Shown here: positions 8,262 to 17,012 of the stretch, in pieces
Numbering within the stretch: position 1 is the first letter of the stretch
Layout of the letters: each line of letters starts with the position of its first letter
NCBI RefSeq assembly: GCF_002836595.1
Contig: NZ_PJBB01000003.1
Span: 4,061,501 to 4,125,500 of the forward strand
Direction: 5' to 3'
From: Tenacibaculum sp. Bg11-29
GTDB taxonomy: Bacteria; Bacteroidota; Bacteroidia; Flavobacteriales; Flavobacteriaceae
DNA length: 64,000 bases
Made by a program: the position numbers and the translations under genes
The notes under the pieces: model-generated
Told to the model about the DNA's origin: nothing
The model's database searches: none
Seen by the model: the letters and a program-made list of their open reading frames with translations, nothing else

Positions 8262-9281
8262 TTATAGCTTAGACAGTTCTACAATTTTAAAAGAATTAAA
8301 TGTTTTATTATTATTGAACAACTTTGTTAAGTGACTTTCTAAAATAAAAGTTCCCTTACCTTTTATTGAAGTTGCGGTTGTAGGGAAAGATCCTGTTTCG
8401 GTTGCGCGTTCATATTCGACACGTAGGTTTTCAATTTTTTTATTTTTGACTATTATAGAACTTACAGCAATATCGTCATTTGAATTCCCTATCTGTATTA
8501 ACCTTCCTTGTTCATCTATTTCTAAGCCATCTATAAAAGATATTGGAGTATCAAAAGTTTCAATAATAGGTGATTTATCTAAAGTTAACGTATACATATA
8601 ACTATTCGCTGTATGCGATATAATTAATTGATTTGTAGGCGCATAAAAAACAACACCATTCAATCCAAAATCATTATTAGTAGTCTCTGCTCCTATTATA
8701 GTATAAAATAAACTAGCTTTATTATTAATATCTATTTTATAAATATCTGCATTTCCAAATGAATTGGTTACATAAATATTCCCTTTATCATCTACTGCAA
8801 TATCATTAGCAAAATTACCTGTACCTGTAGTTAAACTTTCAAGAGAAATTAAAGCTTCTTTTTCACCAGTTGTTAAATTGTAAATAGCAACTTTTGCTGT
8901 TACTCCTCTAGTTACTGACGTTGATTTTAAAGAGGCTCCTGCATCTGCTATAGCAACTATTAAACGGTTTCTTAATTCATCGGTATATACACCAGTTACA
9001 GCTATTAAATCTTTATCATTTATAAATGTTTTAAGCTCTCCTGTAGTAGGATTTAATTTAGCGATCTCTCCTTTGTAAAAAGACCCTACTACAAATAAAT
9101 TATTTGTATGATCATAATCTATTCCCTCTGGATAAAAACCTGCTTCGGTAATACTTAAATTTTCTTTAAACTCTGCTCCATTATTCTTTATCACTTCTTG
9201 TACATCATCTTCATTACTAGTACATGCTCCTAATAATAAGGCTGCTGTTAATACTATTACACTTGTTTTTATTATTTTCAT
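8262..9281 (-). CDS. Beta-propeller lipoprotein, SMP-30/gluconolactonase-like
   Basis: A 339-residue lipoprotein; the leader ends LLLGAC with the lipidated Cys at 20. The rest is a repeating six-bladed propeller of the SMP-30 / strictosidine-synthase type. Recurrent blocks are YPEGIDYDHTNNLFVVGSF, AVTGVYTDELRNRLIVA, NDIAVDDKGNIYVTNSFGNA and IDGLEIDEQGRLI. Related folds include calcium-dependent lactonases and sugar-sensing proteins; activity cannot be assigned. It is the last gene of a four-gene minus-strand operon that starts at 12493 (gaps of 20, 4 and 14 bp) and is a clear paralog of the lipoprotein at 13247. Expected location is the periplasmic face of a membrane. Confidence 0.85.
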   Translation of the reverse strand: MKIIKTSVIVLTAALLLGACTSNEDDVQEVIKNNGAEFKENLSITEAGFYPEGIDYDHTNNLFVVGSFYKGEIAKLNPTTGELKTFINDKDLIAVTGVYTDELRNRLIVAIADAGASLKSTSVTRGVTAKVAIYNLTTGEKEALISLESLTTGTGNFANDIAVDDKGNIYVTNSFGNADIYKIDINNKASLFYTIIGAETTNNDFGLNGVVFYAPTNQLIISHTANSYMYTLTLDKSPIIETFDTPISFIDGLEIDEQGRLIQIGNSNDDIAVSSIIVKNKKIENLRVEYERATETGSFPTTATSIKGKGTFILESHLTKLFNNNKTFNSFKIVELSKL

Positions 9282-9301
9282 ATTATTTATTATTTAGTTT
9301 A

Positions 9302-10606
9302 TTATTTTGATTCTTTCAAAAATTTAGATTTACCTAAAATCCAATCAGGTTCTCTTTTGGGTGAAAAAACATCTATGTCTTCTGTTTTTTCTAATACAAA
9401 AAATTCATGAGATATATTACCTGGAATTACAATGACATCTCCAGCTTTAAGAATACGCTCCTCATTACCATTTATAATTATCTTTACTTTCCCTGAACGT
9501 ATGTAAGTAGTTTGCTGCTGTGGATGACTATGTTTTGGTATATGAGCTCCTTTTTCTAAAGTATATATTGCCAAAGTACCTTCATTAGAAGGAATAACTT
9601 TTCTTGAAATTTTATTACCGAAAGTTTCTTCTTTTATATTCTTAAAATTTAGCTCTTGTACAATGTTTTCACTTGGATAAATAGCCGTATATTTTCTAAT
9701 AAAATAAGTAGTTCTTGTGTTTTCTCCTTTAAACAAATCAGATATGTAAGAGTTTAAAAAATATGCCTCTCCATTTACTAAAGTTGCAGTAGTTGCAAAA
9801 TCTAAACCTTTAGCGTCTGATGACTTTATATATGCTGTACTGAAATCATCATTACTTACCAATTTATGATATGCTTCAAAATTAGTATTTTGACCAACGA
9901 GTACATCTCCATTAGGTAATAACAACAATCCATCTATTCCAACAATAGCTTTAGAAAGTATTACTTCTTTAATTTTTTTAGAAGCTAAATCAATCTTAAA
10001 TAACTTACCATCACTATTTTTTGCTACTAATAGATAACCTTTTGGATGAACTAGAATACCATTAAGATTAATCCCCTTTCCTAGAAATTTATCATCTTCA
10101 ATAAAAACACTTGCTTTACCTTTTGCTGTTACTTTATAAATAACAGGTGAAAAACTATCAGTTATATAAACATCACCATTATTTGCTACCGATAAGTCGT
10201 TTGCCCAATGATTCCCTTTATGCAAATCATGTAAATCTATTTTACTTAGTAGTCTTTTTGTTTTTAAATTAAAAATTAATAGTCTTGCTATTGTTTTAGG
10301 ACTTTTTTTGTTTGATTTTTTGGATAAACCAAGATCTCCTACTGCTACGTATAATTTATCTCCTTTAATTTTTAAGCCAACAGTTGAAAAGAAGTTTTCA
10401 TTACTAATAAACTTCTTATATACCCCTTTTTTATTTACAATTCCAATATCTCCATTCGTTATAGAGCTTATCAAAAAAGAATCTTCAGCAGCATAATATG
10501 CTATTCCTTCAGGATAAACACCATCTGGGGTTTTAAAATTTATTTGATTTTGAGCCACGGTAATTTTGGCAATTAAAGCTATTACTACTATTAGTATTTG
10601 TTTCAT
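9302..10606 (-). CDS. Exported propeller protein with C-terminal cupin
   Basis: This 434-residue protein starts with a Sec signal ending around TVAQ. Residues about 25-310 form an SMP-30-like propeller (YPEGIAYYAAEDSFLISS, NDLSVANNGDVYITDS, IDGLLLLPNGDVLVG). Residues about 330-425 form a cupin: LEKGAHIPKHSHPQQQTTYI supplies the first His/His/Gln metal-ligand block and GDVIVIPGNISHEFFVL the second with its His. The fusion suggests a periplasmic enzyme or ligand sensor for a small organic molecule. It is cotranscribed with an acetolactate-decarboxylase-like lipoprotein (4-bp gap) and a second propeller lipoprotein downstream. Confidence 0.85.
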   Translation of the reverse strand: MKQILIVVIALIAKITVAQNQINFKTPDGVYPEGIAYYAAEDSFLISSITNGDIGIVNKKGVYKKFISNENFFSTVGLKIKGDKLYVAVGDLGLSKKSNKKSPKTIARLLIFNLKTKRLLSKIDLHDLHKGNHWANDLSVANNGDVYITDSFSPVIYKVTAKGKASVFIEDDKFLGKGINLNGILVHPKGYLLVAKNSDGKLFKIDLASKKIKEVILSKAIVGIDGLLLLPNGDVLVGQNTNFEAYHKLVSNDDFSTAYIKSSDAKGLDFATTATLVNGEAYFLNSYISDLFKGENTRTTYFIRKYTAIYPSENIVQELNFKNIKEETFGNKISRKVIPSNEGTLAIYTLEKGAHIPKHSHPQQQTTYIRSGKVKIIINGNEERILKAGDVIVIPGNISHEFFVLEKTEDIDVFSPKREPDWILGKSKFLKESK

Positions 10607-10610
10607 TATA

Positions 10611-11432
10611 TTAATATTTACTTTTTAATTTTATTTCTTCTACTTTTTCCCAATCTCTATTATATTCTTTGGTATTAGGAATTCGTACTTCAATACTTTC
10701 TTTTTCATCAAAAAACAACTCTACATTTTTAAATTTTGCTTCCATTATATGACCTCCTATATTTTTACTATCTGAAATAAAATGGAAATGAAAAGGATGT
10801 AAATCAATATCTCTAAAAGTATTTGGATAATAAAAACCTACAATGGTTCCTTTTACATTGCTATGAGTATAAATAGGTCTATTTTCAAGTATCTCACCAA
10901 TAGCTCTATAATCATTACTCTCTATCTTCTCTGCTCCTCCCAGTTTTATGTAATTCAAAGACACTTTTGCTTTAATAGCATATATCTTATTTTTTGAAGG
11001 AAGGATTTCTAATATCGATTTGTTAAAACTCAATAAATCTGTTGCTTCTATTTTATTCTTAAAGTCAGTATCAAAAAACGTAAGACTATTAAATGGTGTT
11101 TTTTTACTCTCTTTTGCTATAACAACTTCTCCGTTGCTTTTAACTCTGTAAAAAACACCATTTAACACTACCATTTCACCATCTAAACGATTATATGTGC
11201 CTAAACCAAAACCGCCATTTATTTTTAACTCTTTTACAGTTAAACTACCTTTATAAACTCCATTCCTCATAGCGTCTATTGTAGAATAATGTATTATTTT
11301 ATCTATACGTTTGCTATGATTATGTACACTCTTTTTTATAACCTCTTGCCCCTCATTACCTTTTATGTTTTCTTTATTTTGGCAAGATGATAGTATCATA
11401 ATTTGAATTAATAAAACTCCTATTATTTTCAT
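10611..11432 (-). CDS. Lipoprotein of the alpha-acetolactate decarboxylase family
   Basis: A 273-residue protein with a lipoprotein leader (MILSSC, Cys17) followed by the BudA/ALDC fold. Family marks are YSTIDAMRNGVYKGSLTVKE at the N terminus, the central RLDGEMVVLNGVFYRV block, TPFNSLTFF, and HPFHFHFISDSKNIGGHIME near the C terminus, which holds the His ligands of the metal site. Characterised family members decarboxylate 2-acetolactate to acetoin. Membrane anchoring outside the cytoplasm is unusual where acetolactate is a cytosolic intermediate, so the substrate may differ. It lies between the MRJP-like gene and the cupin-propeller gene in one operon. Confidence 0.85.
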   Translation of the reverse strand: MKIIGVLLIQIMILSSCQNKENIKGNEGQEVIKKSVHNHSKRIDKIIHYSTIDAMRNGVYKGSLTVKELKINGGFGLGTYNRLDGEMVVLNGVFYRVKSNGEVVIAKESKKTPFNSLTFFDTDFKNKIEATDLLSFNKSILEILPSKNKIYAIKAKVSLNYIKLGGAEKIESNDYRAIGEILENRPIYTHSNVKGTIVGFYYPNTFRDIDLHPFHFHFISDSKNIGGHIMEAKFKNVELFFDEKESIEVRIPNTKEYNRDWEKVEEIKLKSKY

Positions 11433-11446
11433 GAAAAATCTATTTT

Positions 11447-12493
11447 TTAGTTACCTACAAAAGATTTTAAAATATAATATGGTGCTTTACCTGTATCCTC
11501 CCCTCCTGTAAAAGCAGGTGTTTTATATAATTGATTAACCGCAATATATATCCATCCATTATTGTTAAGAGCAACATTATCTGCCCAATCAATTTTAGAA
11601 TTTCTAAGAATAGGTTTTAACTCTCCAGTACTCGTAAGTACATCGATACCTCCGTGTTGAAGGTTTGTCATGTAATGGTTTCCTTTTTTATCAGTAGCAA
11701 CACCATCAGATATTGGTTTTGGTCCTTTAACTTTTATTGCTTTAGAAATTACTAAATCGGTAGCTCCTTCTCTAAAAAGTTTTGAAGGTATTTGATACCA
11801 AGTAGTACCATTCATAGCTCCATAATAAAGTGTTTTATTATCGTAACTTAAAGTGATTGGATTAACAGCTACACGCGCTGGTTTTCCTCCAAAATTTATA
11901 GTTTTTTTATCTATAACCATATCAATGTTTTCAGACTGTACAGTTAGATCACTAAATCTACGAGCTGTTTTATTTTTAATGTTGAATGCTATAATTCCAG
12001 GGTTAGCAATATCCGCTAGGTATACCCATCCATTTTCTTTATCAATTGCTAAATCTTGAATAAAACTTCCTTTTGGTGCTATTTCTTTAGTAAACTCATA
12101 TTTATAAACTTCTTTTCCTGTATTTATATCAAATGCCCATAGTCTTGTTTTTCCTAAATGCAATCCCATATCAATAACCCACAACACGTTATCTTTATCT
12201 ATTCTAAGTCCTAAAGGAGTATCAAATTTGCTATCGTTCGGTTTACCTGTATTATTTTGTAATTCTTTATTAGGAAAAACAGTGTATGTTTTTTTACCTG
12301 TTATTTCAATTAACTGAACTTTAGGGCTTCCTAGAGGATGTACTGTCATAAATACTCTATTATTTTTACTAATAGCTACATTTCCTGGTCTAATATCTAG
12401 TTCTGCGACTACCTTAACCTTTGTTTTTACTTGTGTATTAATTGTTTGTGTAGCTATGATACTTAACACAAAGCACATTAGTTTAAATTTCAT
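11447..12493 (-). CDS. Major royal jelly protein / yellow-family exported propeller
   Basis: A 348-residue protein with a Sec signal (to about residue 20) and the MRJP/yellow pattern: DIRPGNVAISKNNRVFMTVH, DTPLGLRIDKDNVLWVIDMG, a kinked FIQDLAIDKENGWVYLADI block and PISDGVATDKKGNHYMTN. Bacterial members are often labelled dopachrome-tautomerase-related, but their reactions are mostly unknown. It is the first gene of the operon ending at 8262. Upstream, at 12628-12694, lie a TAnnTTTG-type -7 element and an operator motif shared with two other local promoters, pointing to control by the AraC regulator at 14659. Confidence 0.88.
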   Translation of the reverse strand: MKFKLMCFVLSIIATQTINTQVKTKVKVVAELDIRPGNVAISKNNRVFMTVHPLGSPKVQLIEITGKKTYTVFPNKELQNNTGKPNDSKFDTPLGLRIDKDNVLWVIDMGLHLGKTRLWAFDINTGKEVYKYEFTKEIAPKGSFIQDLAIDKENGWVYLADIANPGIIAFNIKNKTARRFSDLTVQSENIDMVIDKKTINFGGKPARVAVNPITLSYDNKTLYYGAMNGTTWYQIPSKLFREGATDLVISKAIKVKGPKPISDGVATDKKGNHYMTNLQHGGIDVLTSTGELKPILRNSKIDWADNVALNNNGWIYIAVNQLYKTPAFTGGEDTGKAPYYILKSFVGN

Positions 12494-12627
12494 TTTTTTA
12501 TTATTTTTTTATTATAAATGCTATCATAATTAGGCTTTCTTTTTTTATAAAAAGTAATTTCTCTTTAAAGAAAAAAGTAGACTTTAACCGAATACATTTA
12601 TATTCGTTTTTAATTATATTTCCATTA

Positions 12628-12694
12628 CAAAGCTAAATGGATCGCTCCTTTATTTACATGAAGATAAATAGGTGATTCTTGTATAAAAAAAGGT
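12628..12694 (-). promoter_or_regulatory. Operator plus -7 element upstream of the MRJP operon
   Basis: Read on the plus strand, the operator is GGT-N6-TGTA-N6-AAGGT at 12671-12694. Exactly 35 bases separate it from CAAAGCTA (12628-12635), which on the minus strand is the flavobacterial -7 element TAGCTTTG. The same operator, orientation and 35-base spacing occur at 14331-14397 and 16946-17012. The GGT-to-GGT distance of 21 bp is two helical turns, as expected for an AraC-family dimer on direct repeats. Confidence 0.75.
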
Positions 12695-12723
12695 TTTAAT
12701 AAGTTCATCTGATATAAACAAAA

Positions 12724-12755
12724 AAGAAGCTCTCTATTTAGAGAACTTCTTTTTT
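12724..12755. terminator. Bidirectional terminator
   Basis: AAGAAGCTCTCT and AGAGAACTTCTT pair with one mismatch over a 4-nt loop (12724-12751). There is a T run on the right and an A run on the left. It lies just past the stop of the minus-strand GNAT gene and separates it from the MRJP operon promoter. Confidence 0.85.
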
Positions 12756-12781
12756 CAAATAATTAAGCAATAAGTTACTTT

Positions 12782-13234
12782 TTATAACATCTTTAATTCC
12801 ATTTTAATATCTGCAGTTAAAAATTTATTTTCTACCAAGTTTATTTCCTCAAACCCTAATTTAGTATATAAAGAAATAGCACTTGTTAATTTTCTATTGC
12901 TATGTAATATTAATTTTAGAATTTCTTTTTCTTTTCCTAATTGAATTACATATTCCATTAATTTTTTTCCAATTCCTTTTCCTTGATGCTCTTTACTAAC
13001 TCCAAGTTTTAATATCTCATACTCTTTGTTATTTATTTTCTCTAAGCTAATAGTACCTATAAGAGTATTATCATGAAGTGCTATAAAGATATACCCTCCG
13101 TTATTTATAATTAATTCTGGATTATTAAGCATAATTTCATCAGACTCTTCTAATAAATCATACTCTTTTAACCAAGAGTATGATAACTCTTTAAACTCTT
13201 CATAATATTTCTCTGTATAATGTTCTATTATCAT
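12782..13234 (-). CDS. GNAT-family N-acetyltransferase
   Basis: A 150-residue cytosolic acetyltransferase. The acetyl-CoA binding motif A is VSKEHQGKGIGKKLMEYVI, matching Q/R-x-x-G-x-G/A. A preceding strand (EILKLGV) and the C-terminal AISLYTKLGFEEI segment complete the GNAT fold. Such enzymes acetylate amines on small molecules or protein N termini; the acceptor is unknown. It lies 12 bp behind the propeller lipoprotein gene and is probably cotranscribed with it, so it may share the AraC-linked promoter at 14331. Confidence 0.9.
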   Translation of the reverse strand: MIIEHYTEKYYEEFKELSYSWLKEYDLLEESDEIMLNNPELIINNGGYIFIALHDNTLIGTISLEKINNKEYEILKLGVSKEHQGKGIGKKLMEYVIQLGKEKEILKLILHSNRKLTSAISLYTKLGFEEINLVENKFLTADIKMELKML

Positions 13235-13246
13235 TTTTATACTAAT

Positions 13247-14284
13247 TTATAGGCTCTCAATATTAACAATTTTAAAATCATTATGAGTATAGTCTTTTTG
13301 AAAAAATAAAGGTAAATTACTGTATAAAACAAAAGTTCCTTTATTTTTAACAGATACTACTGAAGTTGGAAACACTCCCAATTCTGTAGCATACTCTTTT
13401 TTACGTACAATTGATATAGCATCATTTGGGCTTACCACATCTATTCTTGCCACAATAACTTTACTTTGTCCATTTATTGCCATAACTAAGTCTCCTTCAC
13501 TATCTATTTCCAATCCATCCACTCCTTCTACACTATGATAATTTAATGCTAAAGTTGTTGGCTTACCATTTACATTTCTAATTGAATAAATTTTTCCTGC
13601 ATTAGTTCTTGATACAATTAATTGTTTTGTTTTTGAATGATATACAATTCCATTTAAACCAAAACTATCTGTTACATTATCATTAGGTATTTTAGCATAT
13701 ATACTAGCTTTTAAATCTTTATCTATTTTATAAATAGACATAGCTCCTATTGAATTCGTTATAAAAATATTACCATCATCATCTACTGCTATATCATTAG
13801 GAAAAAGAGAAATAGATTTATACCAACCACCTATATCTAATCTATATCTAATTACCTTTTGTTTTTCTCCTGTTTTTAAATTATAGATTACAATTCTATC
13901 CCAATTAGCTTTATAACTTGGACCTGTTTTAATAGCTCCTTCAATATCGCTAGTTGCAACTATTAATCTATTTCTTTTTTCATCGGTATAAACACCTGTT
14001 ACAGCATGTAAATCATACCCATTTATAAATGTCTTATATTCTCCTGTTTGAGGATTTACTTTACCTATTTCTCCTTTTCTAAATGAACCTACTATAAACT
14101 GACCACTAGTTTCATCAAAATCTACACTCTCAGGAAACAAACCTTCTTCTTGTATGGTAATAACATCAAGAAAAGCACTTGGACTTGGATTTGGATTTGT
14201 ATCTAGTTCATCTGCACTACTACAAGCAAAGAACATTCCTAATGTAGTTAATAATAAAATTCTTGTAAAAACTATTTTTTTCAT
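13247..14284 (-). CDS. Beta-propeller lipoprotein, paralog of the 8262 gene
   Basis: A 345-residue SMP-30-like propeller lipoprotein with leader ending MFFAC (Cys21). It parallels the 8262 product throughout: FPESVDFDETSGQFIVGSFR versus YPEGIDYDHTNNLFVVGSFY, and HAVTGVYTDEKRNRLIVATS versus IAVTGVYTDELRNRLIVAIA. This indicates a fairly recent duplication within the cluster. The N-terminal linker is rich in Asn/Pro/Ser. It is transcribed away from the AraC gene at 14659, with two copies of the shared operator in the intergenic region, so it is a likely direct target. Confidence 0.87.
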   Translation of the reverse strand: MKKIVFTRILLLTTLGMFFACSSADELDTNPNPSPSAFLDVITIQEEGLFPESVDFDETSGQFIVGSFRKGEIGKVNPQTGEYKTFINGYDLHAVTGVYTDEKRNRLIVATSDIEGAIKTGPSYKANWDRIVIYNLKTGEKQKVIRYRLDIGGWYKSISLFPNDIAVDDDGNIFITNSIGAMSIYKIDKDLKASIYAKIPNDNVTDSFGLNGIVYHSKTKQLIVSRTNAGKIYSIRNVNGKPTTLALNYHSVEGVDGLEIDSEGDLVMAINGQSKVIVARIDVVSPNDAISIVRKKEYATELGVFPTSVVSVKNKGTFVLYSNLPLFFQKDYTHNDFKIVNIESL

Positions 14285-14330
14285 CTTTATATCTATTTAA
14301 TTATAATCACCTATAAATATTATAGAATGG

Positions 14331-14397
14331 CAAAATTAGTAGCTATGAAAAGAATTTCGCATGTACAAAATTTGGTTGTTTATGTATTTTTAAAGGT
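14331..14397 (-). promoter_or_regulatory. Operator plus -7 element upstream of the propeller lipoprotein
   Basis: GGT-N6-TGTA-N6-AAGGT lies at 14374-14397, and CAAAATTA (minus-strand TAATTTTG) at 14331-14338. The interval is 35 bases, identical to the two sister promoters. The -7 element is 46 bp from the start codon of the 13247-14284 gene. Confidence 0.78.
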
Positions 14398-14575
14398 TTC
14401 TTTTGAGGTTGTACTTTCTCTTGCTTAATATTTATATACCAGTTTTACTTTAAAATTAGATGTTTTATGAAATCTCAAACATACCCCTCCTATCTTTCTG
14501 TAAAAAATATTCTATCAATATAATAACTGGTTCTTTTATTCAAAACTATTTTAATATATAACATGAACAAATATT

Positions 14576-14599
14576 GGTTTTTATTGTAAATATCAAGGC
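14576..14599. promoter_or_regulatory. Second operator copy near the AraC gene
   Basis: GGT-N6-TGTA-N6-AAGGC at 14576-14599 keeps all spacings of the motif with one change in the last base. It lies 59 bases before the AraC start codon, consistent with autoregulation. A minus-strand TAGTTTTG element is at 14541-14548, but 27 rather than 35 bases away, so it does not copy the sister promoter layout. Confidence 0.6.
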
Positions 14600-14658
14600 T
14601 TCTGATTATTTTAACCATTAAACTAATTACATTTGTTTTAAACCATAAAACAGACTTA

Positions 14659-15519
14659 ATGAATACAGGTAATAATGTTTTTTATGAGGAAGTAAGGCTT
14701 CAAGAATGGAAAAGAAGAAGTACTAATAATTTTTTTGAACTTGTTTATATTAAGGAAGGAAAAGGAAAACAATGCATAAATTATAATTATTACCCTTATA
14801 AAAAAGGCAACATATTTTTACTTCCGCCCCTTAAGTGTCATTCTTTTCTTCTAGAAGAACCAACTGATTTTGTTTTTTTACGTTTTACTCAATCCTTTTT
14901 TAAACAACAAAATACTAAATCATCTAATTTTGAAAACTGGTATAAAGAAGCTTCTTTTATCTTAACCAACTATAACCAAAAACCTGGTGATATTATTAAG
15001 AGTGTTTATGATAAAAAACATATTATTCAATTAACAAATATCATCTCTCATGAACTCAAAAATGGTGATCCTTCTTCAGAAGAAGTCATTCGAATAATTA
15101 TGGTTAGTATTCTACATATAGTTATGCGTAATGTAAAAATAATTAATAGAGATTTAATTGGGACTATTAATAAAGATTCTAAATTTATTGAAATAATTAA
15201 TTACATTCAAGAAAACATTTCTAATCCTGAACTTTTAAAAACAGAAAATATTGCTGAAAAATTTCATATTTCACCAAACTACATCAGTGAATTTTTCAAG
15301 AAAACATCTGGTAATACATTAAAAAGTTACATTATAAAATCGAGATTAAAGCTGGTTGAAGTTCGCTTATTAAATTCTGATTTTAATCTAAATCAAATAG
15401 CAGATGAACTTGGTTTTTCAGACGCTAGTCACCTTACTAGAACTTTTAAAAAACATACTGGTTTAACTATTTCTGAATTTAGGAACAAAGGAGATTACTG
15501 TCTTTTAAAAATAGTTTAA
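14659..15519 (+). CDS. AraC-family transcriptional regulator
   Basis: A 286-residue regulator. The N-terminal half is a cupin-like ligand-binding domain (NNFFELVYIKEGKGKQCI ... YKKGNIFLLPP). The C-terminal 100 residues carry two helix-turn-helix units: NIAEKFHISPNYISEFFKK, and LNQIADELGFSDASHLTRTF followed by KKHTGLTISEFR. It is divergent from the propeller lipoprotein gene and close to the GH5 gene. Operator copies sit before its own gene, the lipoprotein, the MRJP operon and the GH5 gene, all oriented the same way. I infer it is the local activator responding to a small molecule handled by the exported proteins. It resembles the tandem AraC pair at the right end of the window. Confidence 0.92.
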   Translation: MNTGNNVFYEEVRLQEWKRRSTNNFFELVYIKEGKGKQCINYNYYPYKKGNIFLLPPLKCHSFLLEEPTDFVFLRFTQSFFKQQNTKSSNFENWYKEASFILTNYNQKPGDIIKSVYDKKHIIQLTNIISHELKNGDPSSEEVIRIIMVSILHIVMRNVKIINRDLIGTINKDSKFIEIINYIQENISNPELLKTENIAEKFHISPNYISEFFKKTSGNTLKSYIIKSRLKLVEVRLLNSDFNLNQIADELGFSDASHLTRTFKKHTGLTISEFRNKGDYCLLKIV

Positions 15520-15642
15520 AACCTTAAGTGAATTTAAAACTCGTTCTGATAAAACCAGTAATTTTATTATAAAAATCAAAGATTTTACTCTTTACTCAAA
15601 ATAAAAAAAATAACTTCATAGAAACTTTTTAAACTCAATTAT

Positions 15643-16869
15643 CTACTTGAATTCGGTTTTAAAAACTCTCCATAACGTATTATTTTTCATCTTTTTATAT
15701 ACGTTATCATAATTTAAAGATAGATTATCTGAATCTTGATACTCCCAGTACTTATAAAAAACTTTCCCTGTACCTAGTTCATAATCCATAGCCTCCCAAA
15801 CATCTTCTCTATAAGAATAAAATGACCAATGCCATTTATTTTTATTAAAAATAGAAATCAAGTCACTTAAATATTCTTCAGCTCCATTAACACTTCTACT
15901 ACAACCAAATTCTCCTACCCATACTCTATTTGATGAAATTTTATTTGTTTTTTGCCATTTAATAATAGGTTTAAAAAAATTATTTAAACCTTCTTTATTT
16001 AATTCAAAATTAGATTTTAAATCCTTTATATACATAGTACTTGGATAACTAAATTTACCTTTATTGATGTTTTTAGTTGTAAAATCATACGGTTCATACA
16101 TATGAAAAGAATAAATTACCTTATCATCCTTTAAAGGCTTTAGATATTCAAAAGCCCATGGAGTTCCATATAATCCTGATTCAATAATAATAGGAATATT
16201 TTGATCTACAGACCGAATAGCTTCCGTCATTTTTTCATTAAATAAATTAAGATCCCCAGCTCCACCTTTTACATTTTCATACCATTTTGTAAATCCTTTA
16301 TCCCAAAATGTATTCTTTTTATAAGCTAATTCAGGATAAGGCTCATTAATTAAATTATAACCTACGATCGCTGGATGATCTTTTAAACGAAAAGCCAAAT
16401 CTTTCCAAAATTTAGATGCTTGTTTTCTGAATTTAGAATCTTTCCATAACCTATAATCACGAATATTATTATTCGTTTGACTATACCTAGCTCCAGGAAG
16501 GCTTAGTGGTGTTAAAACAATTTTTATATTCTGCTCATTGGCATAATCTAAAAAATATTTTAATATTTTAAAATCATTTTCTATAATACCTTTATAGTCA
16601 TCAACACTTCCTAATAAAAAATCTCTCTGTTCTCCTTTCCATTTTTCATAGGTTAATCTTACAAATTTAATATTTGCTTGTTTAGCAGCGTTAAACCATT
16701 CTTTTGTAGGAGTTTTATTAAAATAATTTGCTCCTTTTCTTTGCTTATTCCAATAAGAAATCAAACTGCTATTATCTTTTCTATATAATTTTTGATTATT
16801 ATTTTTTTTCTCTTTCACGCATGATAATAACAGCAATAATATGGCTAATAATCTTAGATTTACTTTCAT
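15643..16869 (-). CDS. Glycoside hydrolase family 5 lipoprotein
   Basis: A 408-residue lipoprotein (LLLLLSC, Cys17) with a GH5-type (beta/alpha)8 domain. The acid/base Glu lies in VGYNLINEPYPELAY, the His block in VIYSFHMYEPYDF, and the nucleophile Glu in RVWVGEFGCSR. These are in the expected order and spacing. The family cleaves beta-glucans, mannans or related glycans; the subfamily cannot be decided by eye. It is a single gene with its own copy of the operator/-7 architecture at 16946-17012, tying it to the AraC regulon with the propeller proteins. Confidence 0.9.
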   Translation of the reverse strand: MKVNLRLLAILLLLLSCVKEKKNNNQKLYRKDNSSLISYWNKQRKGANYFNKTPTKEWFNAAKQANIKFVRLTYEKWKGEQRDFLLGSVDDYKGIIENDFKILKYFLDYANEQNIKIVLTPLSLPGARYSQTNNNIRDYRLWKDSKFRKQASKFWKDLAFRLKDHPAIVGYNLINEPYPELAYKKNTFWDKGFTKWYENVKGGAGDLNLFNEKMTEAIRSVDQNIPIIIESGLYGTPWAFEYLKPLKDDKVIYSFHMYEPYDFTTKNINKGKFSYPSTMYIKDLKSNFELNKEGLNNFFKPIIKWQKTNKISSNRVWVGEFGCSRSVNGAEEYLSDLISIFNKNKWHWSFYSYREDVWEAMDYELGTGKVFYKYWEYQDSDNLSLNYDNVYKKMKNNTLWRVFKTEFK

Positions 16870-16945
16870 TTAGATACAAAAAAGATAGTTTAATTTAAAA
16901 TAATAAAGATAGTATTCGTTCTTTTTCTATAAAGCTTATTCTTTT

Positions 16946-17012
16946 CAAAATTACTTTATTTAATTTTAAAGAAAAGGGAATAATTATTGGTTTTTCTTGT
17001 AAAAACAAAGGT
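16946..17012 (-). promoter_or_regulatory. Operator plus -7 element upstream of the GH5 gene
   Basis: GGT-N6-TGTA-N6-AAGGT lies at 16989-17012, and CAAAATTA (minus-strand TAATTTTG) at 16946-16953, again exactly 35 bases apart. The -7 element is 76 bp from the GH5 start codon. The remaining 227 bp before uvrA show no clear structure. Confidence 0.78.

Noticed and set aside
14541..14599. Fourth promoter with the same operator architecture
   Set aside because: The operator motif is intact but its -7-like element is 27, not 35, bases away, so I list only the operator and not a matched promoter.
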